NCBI GenBank assembly: GCA_030141605.1
Contig: JAQGDQ010002386.1
Coordinates: forward strand, 1-64,000
Length of the DNA: 64,000 bases
Reading direction: 5' to 3'
Source of the DNA: Tubiluchus corallicola
Lineage: Eukaryota > Priapulida > Priapulimorpha > Priapulimorphida > Tubiluchidae
The notes under the pieces were generated by a model. That model was not told where the DNA came from. It searched no databases and saw only the letters and a program-made list of their open reading frames with translations. The position numbers and the translations under genes are program-made. Shown here one piece after another: positions 1 to 10,391 of the stretch. How positions within the stretch are numbered: the first letter of the stretch is position 1; every line of letters begins with the position of its first letter.

Positions 1-961
1 TAGGCTTATTTCAATGTTTGCGAAAAATGTTGTAGAAGGATTTAGTAATAAATTTGCAATAAACGCTCCATGGAATTAGTAAACCACTTTAAAGTCGCGA
101 TCATTTCATGCTTGGGCGCTCCCATTTTCAATGCCCATTCTTCTTCCAATGACGTCATTCGTCTTGAAAAAAAATAGCGCACTGTCAGTCACCATCAAAA
201 ATAGAATGAGTTTTTGCAAAAAAATTAGACAGCTAATTTTGTAATATTTTTGCGCGAACATTAAGTAATCTGCAGAAGTTTGAAATAGTTTAAGCAGCGC
301 ATGCTTACGGAAAGACACGACGCGCTTACCTTCTAAATTACTGTGAAATTTCTTTTACTGAGAAATGCCTTTCGGATCAAGTAACCGTACGGCCCAGCCA
401 TAAAACTATGTAAGGAAAGTTTGTTTAGGACGTTCATTCATTCAAACAAGTCACTCAGTATCCTGGGTTTCTTTTTTTTTGTTATTTCTTAAACTTAGAA
501 AAATATAACAGAGTAATTTCCAAACAACTGCGTGTAAATCACACATTTAAATAAACTCCCTCTGAATAGAAATTTTCAGGTTGCCGCCATTCATTTGAAA
601 ATCATGACGTAACTGGGAGACCTCGTGACTTTTCGTAAGCGCGTCGTGGCTTTCCGTAAACGCGCGCAGCTTAAAGCAATTCAAACTTCACCAGCTTACC
701 TAATGTTCACGCAAAAAAAATACAAAATTAGCTGTCTAATTTTTTTGCAAAAACTCATTCTACTTTTGATGAAGATTGACAGTGCGTTATTTTTCTTCAA
801 GACAAATGACGTCATTGGAAGAAGAATGGGCATTGAAAATGGGAGCGCCCAAGCGTGAGATGATCGCGACTTTAAAGTGATTTTACTAGTTGCACGAAGC
901 GCTTATTGCAGTTTTATTACTAAATCCTTCTAACATTTTTGCGAACTTTGAAAGAAGCCTA
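1..961. mobile_element. Foldback element with ~330-bp inverted arms
   Basis: The sequence from 1 to about 330 is repeated in inverted orientation from about 632 to 961, with a spacer of about 300 bases. The outer ends are TAGGCTT at position 1 and AAGCCTA at 961, and the arms stay similar throughout with scattered substitutions and small indels. Each arm carries a short open frame (about 70 to 77 codons) that is the same sequence read on opposite strands, so these are not independent genes. The structure fits a foldback or MITE-like DNA element. No transposase is present and no target duplication can be judged because the left end coincides with the window edge. Confidence 0.7.
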
Positions 962-1745
962 ACCTCCTAGAAGATTTGTCTTTTCCCTCAAGATTCCCTT
1001 TTCTTTGTCTTTAACATTGACATCTGACATTTTATTTATGACCAACAAAGCATCTCAATAGCATTTTCGTTTATCTAAGAGTCGTGACGATCAAGAAAGC
1101 ACTAAAACACACATGATGGTGTGTAATATGATAGAATATGACATATAAGATTCATTATACTATACACGCGGGCTTCAATACATCTATAGCACTCAAGCTG
1201 TCTATAGCTACGGCGTGGGCGTATGGCGTCACAAGGGGAATTAAAAAGACACTGTGATTGTCTGCAAACAGATTGTATTTCTACATCGTTGTAAAATAAG
1301 CCTTTTCCCAGTTCCAGTGATTGATGATGATAATGATGATGACAGACAGACAGACAGACACATAGGTAGATAAACTGTTTATTTGCCATTTCAAACTTAC
1401 AAATAAAAAACTGTTTAACTATTTCATTGGTAATTCGAAGAGTGATTAACCAACTAACCTATCAATAACCAACCAGACAGCCAGTTATTCAGCTAGTCAG
1501 CCAGTCAAGCAGCCTGCCAGTCAAGCATTTAGCCTCATAAACATCCAGTTAATAAACCAACATACAAAGGAGCCAGCTAGCAAACCATTAGTCAACATTA
1601 CCAACCGACTGACCTCAAATAAACAACTAAGCAAAGAAACAAGAAAACGAAATTCATGCATTCAACTAATCGTTCAGGCAAACAAATTCAAAACTCAGCA
1701 CAAAAACCGACACAAATGAAGCATAGAGTTTATGTATTGTGTTTT
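962..1745. other. Gene-free stretch with short simple repeats
   Basis: No coding region is supported here. There is a short GACA run near 1343-1362 and a low-complexity AACCA/AGCC-type stretch from about 1440 to 1640 that looks like decayed tetranucleotide repeat. Confidence 0.5.
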
Positions 1746-1975
1746 GCATGGACTTTTTTATCTGAATTGAAATTATAATCAATCAAACAATCGGTCGGTT
1801 GGTCGGTCCGTCGGTCCATCTGTCCATCCGTCTAACCACCCACCCATCCATACATCCATCTATCTACGAATGAATGAATGAATGAATGAATGAATGAATG
1901 AATGAATGAATGAAAGAATGAATCGATCGATCGATTGATTGATTATAATTTCAATTCAGATAAAAAAGTCCATGC
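1746..1975. repeat. Perfect 41-bp inverted repeat around tetranucleotide repeats
   Basis: Bases 1746-1786 and 1935-1975 are exact reverse complements over 41 bases. The 148-base loop is almost entirely simple repeat: GGTC/TCCG-type units on the left and GAAT units (about 1869-1920) on the right. The same kinds of units recur in the larger repeat field at 7553-8395. Confidence 0.85.
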
Positions 1976-2078
1976 AAAGACCGACCAATCAATAAACCAA
2001 TCAGTCAATGAATCAATCATACAGAATAGCTTTTCTAAATAGGCAACGGTGTAACAACAGTAATTACCGAGTTTTGCG

Positions 2079-2095
2079 CCCCCCCCCCCCCCCTC
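2079..2095. repeat. Poly-C run
   Basis: A homopolymer of cytosines, followed by a CT-rich stretch. An AAAT microsatellite follows near 2196-2220. Homopolymer length here may be unreliable in an assembly. Confidence 0.8.
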
Positions 2096-2529
2096 CTCCC
2101 ACTAGGGTTTCTCTCCTGGCTTCACCATTATATCATCTTTTTGTCTGACATGAGAAATGTTGACAGCAGAGCAGCGTTGGGTATCAATCATATATAAATA
2201 ATAAATAAATAAATAAATAAGGCCATATAAACAGTTACCAGCAGAATTACTACATCAAATAGCAGTGCAGTTTGCAGGTTATGGTTGATTGGGGATTAAT
2301 GAATATTCTAAATAATTAATCACTAATTACAGTGATAACCATACCTTCAACAAACGAGTGAATCCCGTGAGGTGGTACAACGTTTGTGAACTTGGCTTCA
2401 TTCAGGACGGATTCGTAGAAACTGCAACATAAAGAGGACGTGTATGTACGCAATTGCAAGAACTTTTCACTGAGTATTAAAATAAAGAGATTTCTAGAAC
2501 GCAGACGCTTAAAGGCGCGTTCAGACACT

Positions 2530-4851
2530 GAGACTTCTCTCGCAACTTATTGCTCAACTTCTTGTCTGAGTGAAGTAGCACGTGTGAACGGTTTCGAAGT
2601 TGCGCAACAAGTTGCCAACTTTACTCTCAGAGAGAAGTTGCGTAAAAAGTTGCCAAATCGTTCACACGTTACAACTTTACTCACAGAGAGAAGTTGTGCA
2701 ACAAGTTGCCAACCCGTTTACACGTTACAACTTTACTCACAGAGAGAAGTTGTGCAACAAGTTGCCAAATCGTTCACACGTTACAACTTTACTCACAGAG
2801 AGAAGTTGTGCAACAAGTTGCCAACCCGTTTACACGTTACAACTTTACTCACATCGAGAAGTTGCGCAACAAGTTGCCAACTTTACTCTCAGAGAGAAGT
2901 TGCGCAACAAGTTGCCAACTTTACTCACATCGAGAAGTTGCGCAACAAGTTGCCAACTTTACTCTCAGAGAGAAGTTGCGTAAAAAGTTGCCAAATCGTT
3001 CACACGTTACAACTTTACTCACAGAGAGAAGTTGCGCAACAAGTTGCCAAGCAGTTCACACGTTGGAACTTTACTCTCAGAGAGAAGTTGCGTAAAAAGT
3101 TGCCAAATCGTTCACACGTTACAACTTTACTCTCAGAGAGAAGTTGCGCAACAAGTTGCCAAATCGTTCACACGTTACAACTTTACTCTCAGAGAGAAGT
3201 TGTGCAACAAGTTGCCAAATCGTTCACACGTTACAACTTTACTCATAGAGAGAAGTTGCGCAACAAGTTGCCAAACAGTTCACACTTTACAACTTTACTC
3301 TCAGAGAGAAGTTGCGCAACAAGTTGCCAAACCGTTCACACGTTGCAACTTTACTCACAGAGAGAAGTTGTGCAACAAGTTGCCAAACCGTTCACAGGTT
3401 ACAACTTTACTCACAGAGAGAACTTGCGCAACAAGTTGCCAAACCGTTCACACGTTACAACTTTACTCTCAGAGAGAAGTTACACAACAAGTTGCCAAAC
3501 CGTTCACACATTGCAACTTTACTCTCAGAGAGAAGTTGTGCAACAAGTTGTCCAACCGTTCACACTTTGCAACTTTACTCTCAGAGAGAAGTTGTGCAAC
3601 AAGTAGCCAAGCCGTTCACACGTTGCAACTTTACTCTCAGAGAGAAGTTACACAACAAGTTGCCAAACCGTTCACAGGTTACAACTTTACTCTCAGAGAG
3701 AAGTTGTGCAACAAGTTGCCAAATCGTTCACACGTTACAACTTTACTCACAGAGAGAAGTTGTGCAACAAGTTGCCAAGCCGTTCACACGTTACAACTTT
3801 ACTCACAGAGAGAAGTTGTGCAACAAGTTGCCAAACCGTTCACAGGTTACAACTTTACTCACAGAGAGAAGTTGTGCAACAAGTTGCCAAGCCGTTCACA
3901 CGTTACAACTTTACTCTCAGAGAGAAGTTGTGCAACAAGTTGCCAAATCGTTCACACGTTACAACTTTACTCTCAGAGAGAAGTTGCGCAACAAGTTGCC
4001 AAGCCGTTCACACGTTGGAACTTTACTCACAGAGAGAAGTTGCGCAACAAGTTGCCAAACCGTTCACACGTTACAACCTTACTCACAGAGAGAAGTTGCG
4101 CAACAAGTTGCCATGCCGTTCACACGTTACAACTTCACTCACAGAGAGAAGTTGTGCAACAAGTTGCCAAACCGTTCACACGTTACAACTTTACTCACAG
4201 AGAGAAGTTGCGCAACAAGTTGCCAAATCGTTCACACGTTGCAACTTTACTCACAGAGAGAAGTTGCGCAACAAGTTGCCATGCCGTTCACACGTTACAA
4301 CTTCACTCACAGAGAGAAGTTGTGCAACAAGTTGCAAAATCGTTCACACGTTACAACTTTACTCATAGAGAGAAGTTGCGCAACAAGTTGCCAAACAGTT
4401 CACAGGTTACAACTTTACTCACAGAGAGAAGTTGCGCAACAAGTTGCCAAATCGTTCACACGTTACAACTTTACTCTCAGAGAGAAGTTGTGCAACAAGT
4501 AGCCAAGCCGTTCACACGTTGCAACTTTACTCTCAGAGAGAAGTTACACAACAAGTTGCCAAGCCGTTCACACGTTACAACATTACTCTCAGAGAGAAGT
4601 TGTGCAACAAGTTGCAAAATCGTTCACACGTTACAACTTTACTCATAGAGAGAAGTTGCGCAACAAGTTGCCAAATCGTTCACAGGTTACAACTTTACTC
4701 TCAGAGAGAAGTTGTGCAACAAGTTGCAAAATCGTTCACACGTTACAACTTTACTCACAGAGAGAAGTTGCGCAACAAGTTGCCAAGCCGTTCACACGTT
4801 ACAACTTTACTCACAGAGAGAAGTTGAGCAACAAGTTGCGAGAGAAGTCTC
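2530..4851. repeat. 56-bp tandem array enclosed by inverted termini
   Basis: About 40 units in tandem. The usual unit is 56 bases, seen as the same phrase at 2671 and 2727. Between about 2840 and 3000 shorter units of about 34 to 38 bases lack the spacer that carries CGTTCACACGTTAC. Each unit contains the palindrome GTTGCGCAAC or its GTTGTGCAAC variant. The outer edges are inverted: 2530-2562 is the reverse complement of 4819-4851 with one mismatch. The first unit (about 2545-2598) lies opposite to all the others. This suggests an element with terminal inverted repeats whose interior expanded into a satellite. All three + frames are nearly free of stops, which produces long false open frames. 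Confidence 0.85.
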
Positions 4852-4918
4852 TACGAATGATTTTTATACAAAAAGACAGAAGTTAACAATCTATAGAACT
4901 GAAATTCCGCCTGAATAA

Positions 4919-4973
4919 GCCTTTCCATAGTTTCGTTGTGCGCACGCGCAGTTGCTGTAGGTCAAAGTTTAAG
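4919..4973. repeat. Dispersed 55-bp repeat, copy 1, with NRF1-like palindrome
   Basis: This stretch matches 6503-6558 closely, sharing the phrase CGCAGTTGCTGTAGGTCAA. It contains TGCGCACGCGCA at 4939-4950, which fits the consensus of the NRF1 transcription factor site. No promoter is identifiable beside it, so a regulatory role is only a possibility. Confidence 0.55.
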
Positions 4974-4989
4974 TGAGCCGTAAGTAAAC

Positions 4990-5215
4990 CCTTGGGATTA
5001 GGGTTAAGATTAGGATTGGGGTTAGGGTTAGGGTTAAGGTTAAGTTTATGGTTAGGATAAGGACTAGGTTTAGAATCAGGGTTAGGCTTAAGGATAAGAT
5101 TACGGTTAAGGTTTGAGTTGAGGTTTGGGTTACGGCTGGGTTAGGGTTAAGATTAGGGTTAGGGTTAGGGTTTGGGTTGAGGTTTGGGTTTGGGCTGAAG
5201 TTAAGGATTAGGGGT
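4990..5215. repeat. Degenerate interstitial telomere-like repeats
   Basis: Repeated GGGTTA-type hexamers, with variants such as GGGTTAAGGTTA and GGTTTGGGTT, run on the + strand. TTAGGG is the ancestral animal telomere repeat. The degeneracy indicates an old internal block, not a chromosome end. A shorter block lies near 42900-42950 inside an NMT intron. Confidence 0.7.
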
Positions 5216-5504
5216 TTATCAAAACCTGATTTTACCTGCTATCATTGGCTGGCATTTGATCAGCTGGTGCTACGTCATGGTTTCCAAGACAACCGATTAT
5301 TGGCGTTTTGGGGAAATATTTTCTCAAAACTTGAAGTACGATTAGTAGATTGTGGATAACAGTAGTACGATTTTGCAGATTATTGCCAGGGGAATTATCC
5401 CTGAAAAAAAACCAATACTCTCTTCAAATAATGTACGTCTTATTGCTACAGCACTTAAATCCACTTCATTTAATTTATATAACATGTATATATATATATA
5501 TATA

Positions 5505-6038
5505 CACCGGTTCTCGTCTGATCACCGAAGTTAAGCAACGTAGAGCCTGGTTAGTAATTAGATGGGTGACCGCCTAGGAATACCAGGTGCTGTAGGCCTG
5601 CCGGATGCCTACACTGTATCTCGACACTAGGCGGAGGCGCTGCACAAGCAGCCAACGGTTAGAGGGCGGAGGAGGTCAAGTGACCCAACGGCCATGTGTA
5701 GAGGAGTAAATCTTCCAAATCAGAAGTGGAGCCCTGAAGGCGGACCAGTGCAGCATGCTCACTGACTCCGGTAGCTCCTGCAGCCAACCTGGTGCCAAAC
5801 GTATCGCTCTGTTTTCCTTTGGACTACACCAGGGAAGAAGAGAGGGGGTTCCTGTTGTCTGAGCAACTCAGGATCTCCATACACCTTGCCCAGGCGTGCA
5901 CCCTGGAGACGTTCAAGGATCGCACTGCTTAGCCACAGTCGACGCTGCAGCTCCATCAATGTGATCAATAACTGACTCTCTTGGCGCACACTCCATTGTC
6001 TTCCGAGACAGAAGGATGCCAACAACAACAACAATATA
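5505..6038 (+). mobile_element. 5S rRNA-derived SINE
   Basis: The first 100 or so bases (about 5507-5600) are clearly 5S rRNA-like. They include TCGTCTGATC, GAAGTTAAGCAACG and the block gatgggtgaccgcctaggaa followed by TACCAGGTGCTGTAGGC. The first 25 to 30 bases of a 5S gene are missing, but the internal A-box, intermediate element and C-box region used by RNA polymerase III are retained with changes. After the 5S part comes a body of about 430 bases unrelated to 5S, ending in an ACAACAACAACAA tail at about 6019-6034. This head-body-tail layout is that of a class 3 (5S-headed) SINE. It is not a functional 5S gene because it lacks the 5' end and carries the extra body. A TA microsatellite lies just before it. 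Confidence 0.85.
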
Positions 6039-6502
6039 TAAATACGTAAAATTTTTATACGTTTATGTACAACTGAGGTAAAATTCATTCTGGTTTTATC
6101 GGAAATTTTAGCAAAAATCCCTGTTCTTATATATTTGTAAGTAAAGCATGCTTGTAGAAAAATTTGTCATTTTTAATACTTTATTTTTAATATAAGCTAA
6201 ATAATCCCAGTGAATGAATTCTGTTATAATGGACCTTAATTACTGTAAATAATTGTTAAAATGTTTCATAAGTGAGGTTATGGTACATCACTGTTAAATG
6301 AGCCTAAATTTGGGCAAATGTCTGGGTGGCAAATGAATAAACTCACCCGGTCCACAAAATAAAATCTGACGCAGGATTCACTTGCTTCATTGCCATGACA
6401 GCAGAGTTCAGCAAAGAAAGAGGAGACTCACATCTGAAAGAGAGAACAGAGAGAGATTTGTTACTAGAGGAGCAAGTGTGGCAAAGATAGTCAACGGAAA
6501 CA
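6039..6502. other. Gene-free stretch
   Basis: AT-rich sequence between the SINE and the second copy of the 55-bp repeat. I see no gene, RNA or repeat structure that can be supported. Confidence 0.4.
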
Positions 6503-6558
6503 GCTTTTTCACGGTTTCGCTGTGCGCATGCGCAGTTGCTGTAGGTCAATGGTTAGTG
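6503..6558. repeat. Dispersed 55-bp repeat, copy 2, with NRF1-like palindrome
   Basis: Second copy of the repeat at 4919-4973, in the same orientation. It carries TGCGCATGCGCA at 6523-6534, a perfect palindrome and an exact fit to the NRF1 site consensus. Confidence 0.55.
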
Positions 6559-6807
6559 TACAACAGCAATGCGTCTTAATTAAAACCGTTACGCGACGTT
6601 TGTGTAAATCAAAGCTGCCTATCGCATCAGTTCAGCAACTTCACGTTCAATTGTTTTACATATACTTTACTTAATTAAGCATTAGTCTGTGCGCAGAGCG
6701 ATTTACTAGCAAGATTTTGCTTGGGAACAAGAAAAAATGAACCAGGAAAGGTTCTAGGTAGCAAAGTCCAAATTGTATAAAAAAATAAACCAACGTAAAC
6801 TGATAAC

Positions 6808-7293
6808 AGTGGCGGCTCGTAGCTAAAATTAATGGGGTGCTGCTTCAAAAATTTTTTATCCATTGTTTTAATTCTGCTGAGGACGCACCATCTAATTCTT
6901 CTGTGGTGCAAAACGAAACAAACGTAATTTTTAATGTTGTAATTGTAAATTTCAACAAAAAACAAAAGAAAGTTTATACATAAACTTGATAAAATCCTAA
7001 ACAAAAATGCTTTTCTGTTTACTAATAGCATAAATTGTCGCAGTTCAAGCTTGATCCATGCACGGTAAGCACGTGACAACTGACAACAAACTGTGTGACG
7101 CATGCGCACAACAGCCAAACACGCCCCTGTGCTAGGCTGTGAAGCGAACAGTACTACCCTCACGTGCTCTGGTTCCATACAAGTATAAAGAAAGAACTAA
7201 AGAAAAAGACATATTATATTGAATATTATCGATAATATTGAGTGAAAATAGGGGGTGCTGCAGTTCTACAGTAACTATACACGAGCCGCCACT
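6808..7293. mobile_element. Short TIR element (MITE-like)
   Basis: AGTGGCGGCTCGT at 6808-6820 is mirrored by ACGAGCCGCCACT at 7281-7293. Just inside, GGGGTGCTGC occurs near both ends, but in the same orientation. The interior is AT-rich with no transposase. An antisense open frame of 167 codons crosses most of it and the left flank, but it resembles nothing I recognise. The terminal sequence is of the kind seen in non-autonomous hAT-like elements; that assignment is inference and no clear target duplication was found. Confidence 0.6.
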
Positions 7294-7310
7294 TATTAAT
7301 AGTAAAAAAA

Positions 7311-7374
7311 CACGGGTATATTACCTGTAATCACGGTTATATTACCTGTAATCACGGTTATATTACCTGTAATC
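7311..7374. repeat. 21-bp tandem repeat, 3 copies
   Basis: Three consecutive copies of a unit beginning CACGGTTATATTACC, starting at 7311, 7332 and 7353. The first copy differs by one base. Confidence 0.85.
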
Positions 7375-7552
7375 ACCAAAATAGCCCAAGATAGTTTTAC
7401 TCGTCACATTATTAGACACGTGACAATCCTCCTCGGGGTTTCCATACTGGCTGTACCTGACGTCAACATGAACGTCACTGATTTGCCAAAATGTTCCTAG
7501 AAAATTAGAAAACTGAAATGTATCTTGATGGGATTTTTAGATAATGAAGTCA

Positions 7553-7908
7553 TTGAAGTTATATGAAATAATCAATCAGTCGGTCGGTCGGTTGGTCAGT
7601 CAGTCAGTCAGCCAGTCAGTCAATCAATCAATCAGTCAATCGTCAATCAATCAATCAATCAATCAATCGGAAGGTCGGTCCGTCCGTCCGTCCGTCCGCC
7701 CGCCGTCAGTCAGTCAGTCAGTCAATCAATCGATTAATCAATTAATCAATCAATCAATCAATCAAACAATCAATCAATCAATCAATCAATCAAACAATCA
7801 AACAATCAATCAGTCAATCAAACAATCAATCAATCAGTCAATCAATCAATCAGTCAATCAGTCAATCAGTCAATCAGTCAATCAGTCTATCAGTCAATCA
7901 ATCAATCT

Positions 7909-7939
<31 letters not shown>

Positions 7940-8228
7940 CGTCAGTCAGTCAGTCAGTCAGCCAAATCAATCAATCAATCAATCAATCGGAAGGTCGGTC
8001 CGTCCGTCCGTCCGTCCGCCCGCCGTCAGTCAGTCAGTCAGTCAATCAATCGATTAATCAATTAATCAATCAATCAATCAATCAAACAATCAATCAATCA
8101 ATCAATCAATCAAACAATCAAACAATCAATCAGTCAATCAAACAATCAATCAATCAGTCAATCAATCAATCAGTCAATCAGTCAATCAGTCAATCAGTCA
8201 ATCAGTCTATCAGTCAATCAATCAATCT

Positions 8229-8259
<31 letters not shown>

Positions 8260-8395
8260 CGTCAGTCAGTCAGTCAGTCAGTCAGTCAGTCAGTCAGTCA
8301 GTCGGTCAGTCAGTCAGTCAGTCAGTCAGTCAATCGATCGATCAATCAATCAATTAATCAATCAATCAATCGATCAATACGTTTATTTGTCTCAA
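7553..8395. repeat. Tetranucleotide repeat field with a perfect 320-bp duplication
   Basis: Interspersed runs of ATCA, GTCA, GGTC and GTCC units. The block at about 7645-7960 recurs with no difference I can see at about 7965-8280, an offset of 320 bases, including irregular punctuation such as the GTCCGCCCGCCG stretch. A 173-codon open frame across it, rich in Ser, Gln, Asn and Ile, is a by-product of the repeat and not a gene. Confidence 0.9.
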
Positions 8396-8837
8396 ACGTC
8401 ACATTACGTTACTATACATGCGATTATTATACAATGTATATAGAGACACAGGCTGGCAAAAAACCAAACGGTTGGCGAGTCGATCCCTCCTAATTTAAAT
8501 AAATTAACAATAAATTGCAGTGGCAGAAATGCAAGGGCGTTAAATTAAGTAAATTTAATTTATTTTCATTGTGAAAAACTTAACCTCAAATTTGATTTCA
8601 ACTGAAAAAAGGGCAAAAGGATCAGTGAAAATATATCAGTGAAATAAAGCTGAAGCGGAGGAATACTTGCACTACTTGCCTTGCAGCTTTTACCTGCGTA
8701 GCAAAAATAGGGCGAAAATGTTGACTGGGTGAAATTATGCAGTTTTACAATCGATTAAACTTCATTCAATAAGCATAATTTATATAACAGGGATTCTGCA
8801 TTAGGGCTACCCCCGTGTTCTTGTATAGTTGATATAC

Positions 8838-9230
8838 TACATAGACATAGACATAGACATAGACATAGACATAGACATAGACATAGACATAGACATAGAA
8901 CATTTATTTTCTCCAATTAGTTTAACATCAAAAGTTTTTTAAATATTAAGTAATTATAATCATGGAGCAGGGCAGGGAAGGGCCATGGGGTCATCTAGTC
9001 TCCTGCCCTTTCTTATAAATAGATTAGTATATTAAAAATTAACGGTGATGCTGCAGATAACAAAAACAAAACAAATAAGAAAATAATAATAATAAAAAAC
9101 AGTATAAATGATACAAATTATCCAAAAAGAACTGAAAACAAAAAATAATAAAGTTAGATACCAAAATCTAAACAAAACAATACAATTATTCAGTAATTAG
9201 GATTATTACACGTAGTAGTTTCAAATGGGG
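8838..9230 (-). mobile_element. CR1-like LINE 3' end with (CTATGT)n tail
   Basis: Ten copies of ACATAG (8839-8898) are followed by sequence that matches the 3' untranslated end of the minus-strand LINE at 20527-23234. Shared parts are CATTT-ATTTTCTCCAATT, a G-rich block ending in GGTCATCTA and a C-rich block before TTATAA. Read on the minus strand this is a severely 5'-truncated copy ending in a (CTATGT)n microsatellite. The A-rich sequence up to about 9230 resembles the corresponding untranslated part of the longer copy, so the right border is approximate. Confidence 0.65.
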
Positions 9231-9324
9231 TCTTATTAACAAGGGAATTTGACCAAGGTTAGTGAGTAAAGTTAAAAACTGTCAGTATGGAAAGAAAAAA
9301 TAAGTATCAAAAAAGTGTAATATA

Positions 9325-9895
9325 GAAAAATTTATGAGAAAAAGCAACAATTTCTTGGAACTTACTAACCAGTAAAATAAAACAAATAGAATCTCTCCAC
9401 CACTTTAAAAACAAATTAAAAGAATATCAATATAACAGGTTTCAACTTCCACATTGTGTATCAGATACTAATTACACAGACTCAACTGTCATCTACCCCC
9501 GCCCCTGACTCCATAAAACGATTAAAAATGAAAATTTTTTAAAAAAAATTATGTAATGTAATACGTGTTATGTTAGTTTTGTAATGTCAAATGTATAAAT
9601 AGTGTAAATGTAATGAGTGAAATTTATGTAATGTAAAGCATGTTTCTGTTAATTGTGTCATGTCAGATGTATATATAGTGTAAAATATGTCTTGTAAAAT
9701 TTAATGTACTTTTGTACTGTTGTTTTGTAAATATATTTTAATATGGTGTTGGTAAATATGTTCATTCATTGTATATAGTTTTGCACTTTAGTTTTTTTAG
9801 TATGCACTGGACGCATTTGTCTTGAACTTGAGGCTTACTCAATTTTATTATAATGAGTGAACCATTTTAATGACAAATAAAGAATTAATATATAA
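9325..9895 (+). mobile_element. 5'-truncated LINE 3' end, same family as 2A LINE
   Basis: From about 9341 the + strand encodes a C-terminal peptide like that of the LINE at 12791-17355. It has a W-N-L/S-L motif, KIKQIESLHHFKNKLK against KQIKSLSAFKTKLK, and ends in IYPRP before a stop near 9507. The following untranslated part also matches, with GCACTG-ACGCATTTG and an AATAAAGAAT end. A TA microsatellite follows at about 9887-9910. Only the last sixty or so codons and the 3' untranslated region are present. Confidence 0.7.
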
Positions 9896-10391
9896 TATAT
9901 ATATATATACTTAGGAGATGAGGAGAAAAAAGAAAAGAAAAAAGAACTTGCTAGCTTGCTTATTAGTCTTACAAGTTACGTACTACAGGTATATTCATTT
10001 AGTAAGATTTTTGTGTATTTTTTGGAAGCAGAATCCTCAGGAAATCTTGATATGCTAATTTCAAACAATACGTGAAATACTTTACCTGGTTTAGAAGAAT
10101 CATGATCATTAAGTTTATTCGTTTCCTGTTGACGAGATGCTTTCTTCTCCCTTTCCGTGTCAGCAGCTGTTAAGCTAATTAATACGGTAATTACCCGTAG
10201 GCGCCAAATTTTGTCTGTCAGCATAGCTTGGTTAACCACCAAAACCAGTCTTATTAAAACACCTTTTCTGCTCCTGCTGCTATTTTATTTTACAAAACAC
10301 ATCAGTACTAGCTTGTCGACTGTTTTTAACAATTACTGTTAGCTGGTTAAGCAATTTTAACTTTTCCACCTAATAACCACCACGGAAAACT

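Noticed and set aside
106-858. Two similar 70-77 codon proteins on opposite strands
   Set aside because: They are the two arms of one inverted repeat, with no known domain.
2600-4850. CRISPR array
   Set aside because: Units are contiguous with no unique spacers, in an animal genome with introns.
2440-4918. Long open frames (up to 538 codons) across the 56-bp array
   Set aside because: They follow from a stop-free repeat unit read in three phases; there is no start context, domain or non-repeat coding sequence.
5505-5600. Functional 5S rRNA gene
   Set aside because: The first 25-30 bases are missing, there are many substitutions, and it is joined to a SINE body.
6675-7178. 167-codon antisense frame over the MITE
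   Set aside because: It spans the element border, has no recognisable motif and reads like chance AT-rich sequence.
7544-8065. 173-codon Ser/Gln/Asn-rich open frame
   Set aside because: It is a translation of GTCA/ATCA simple repeats.
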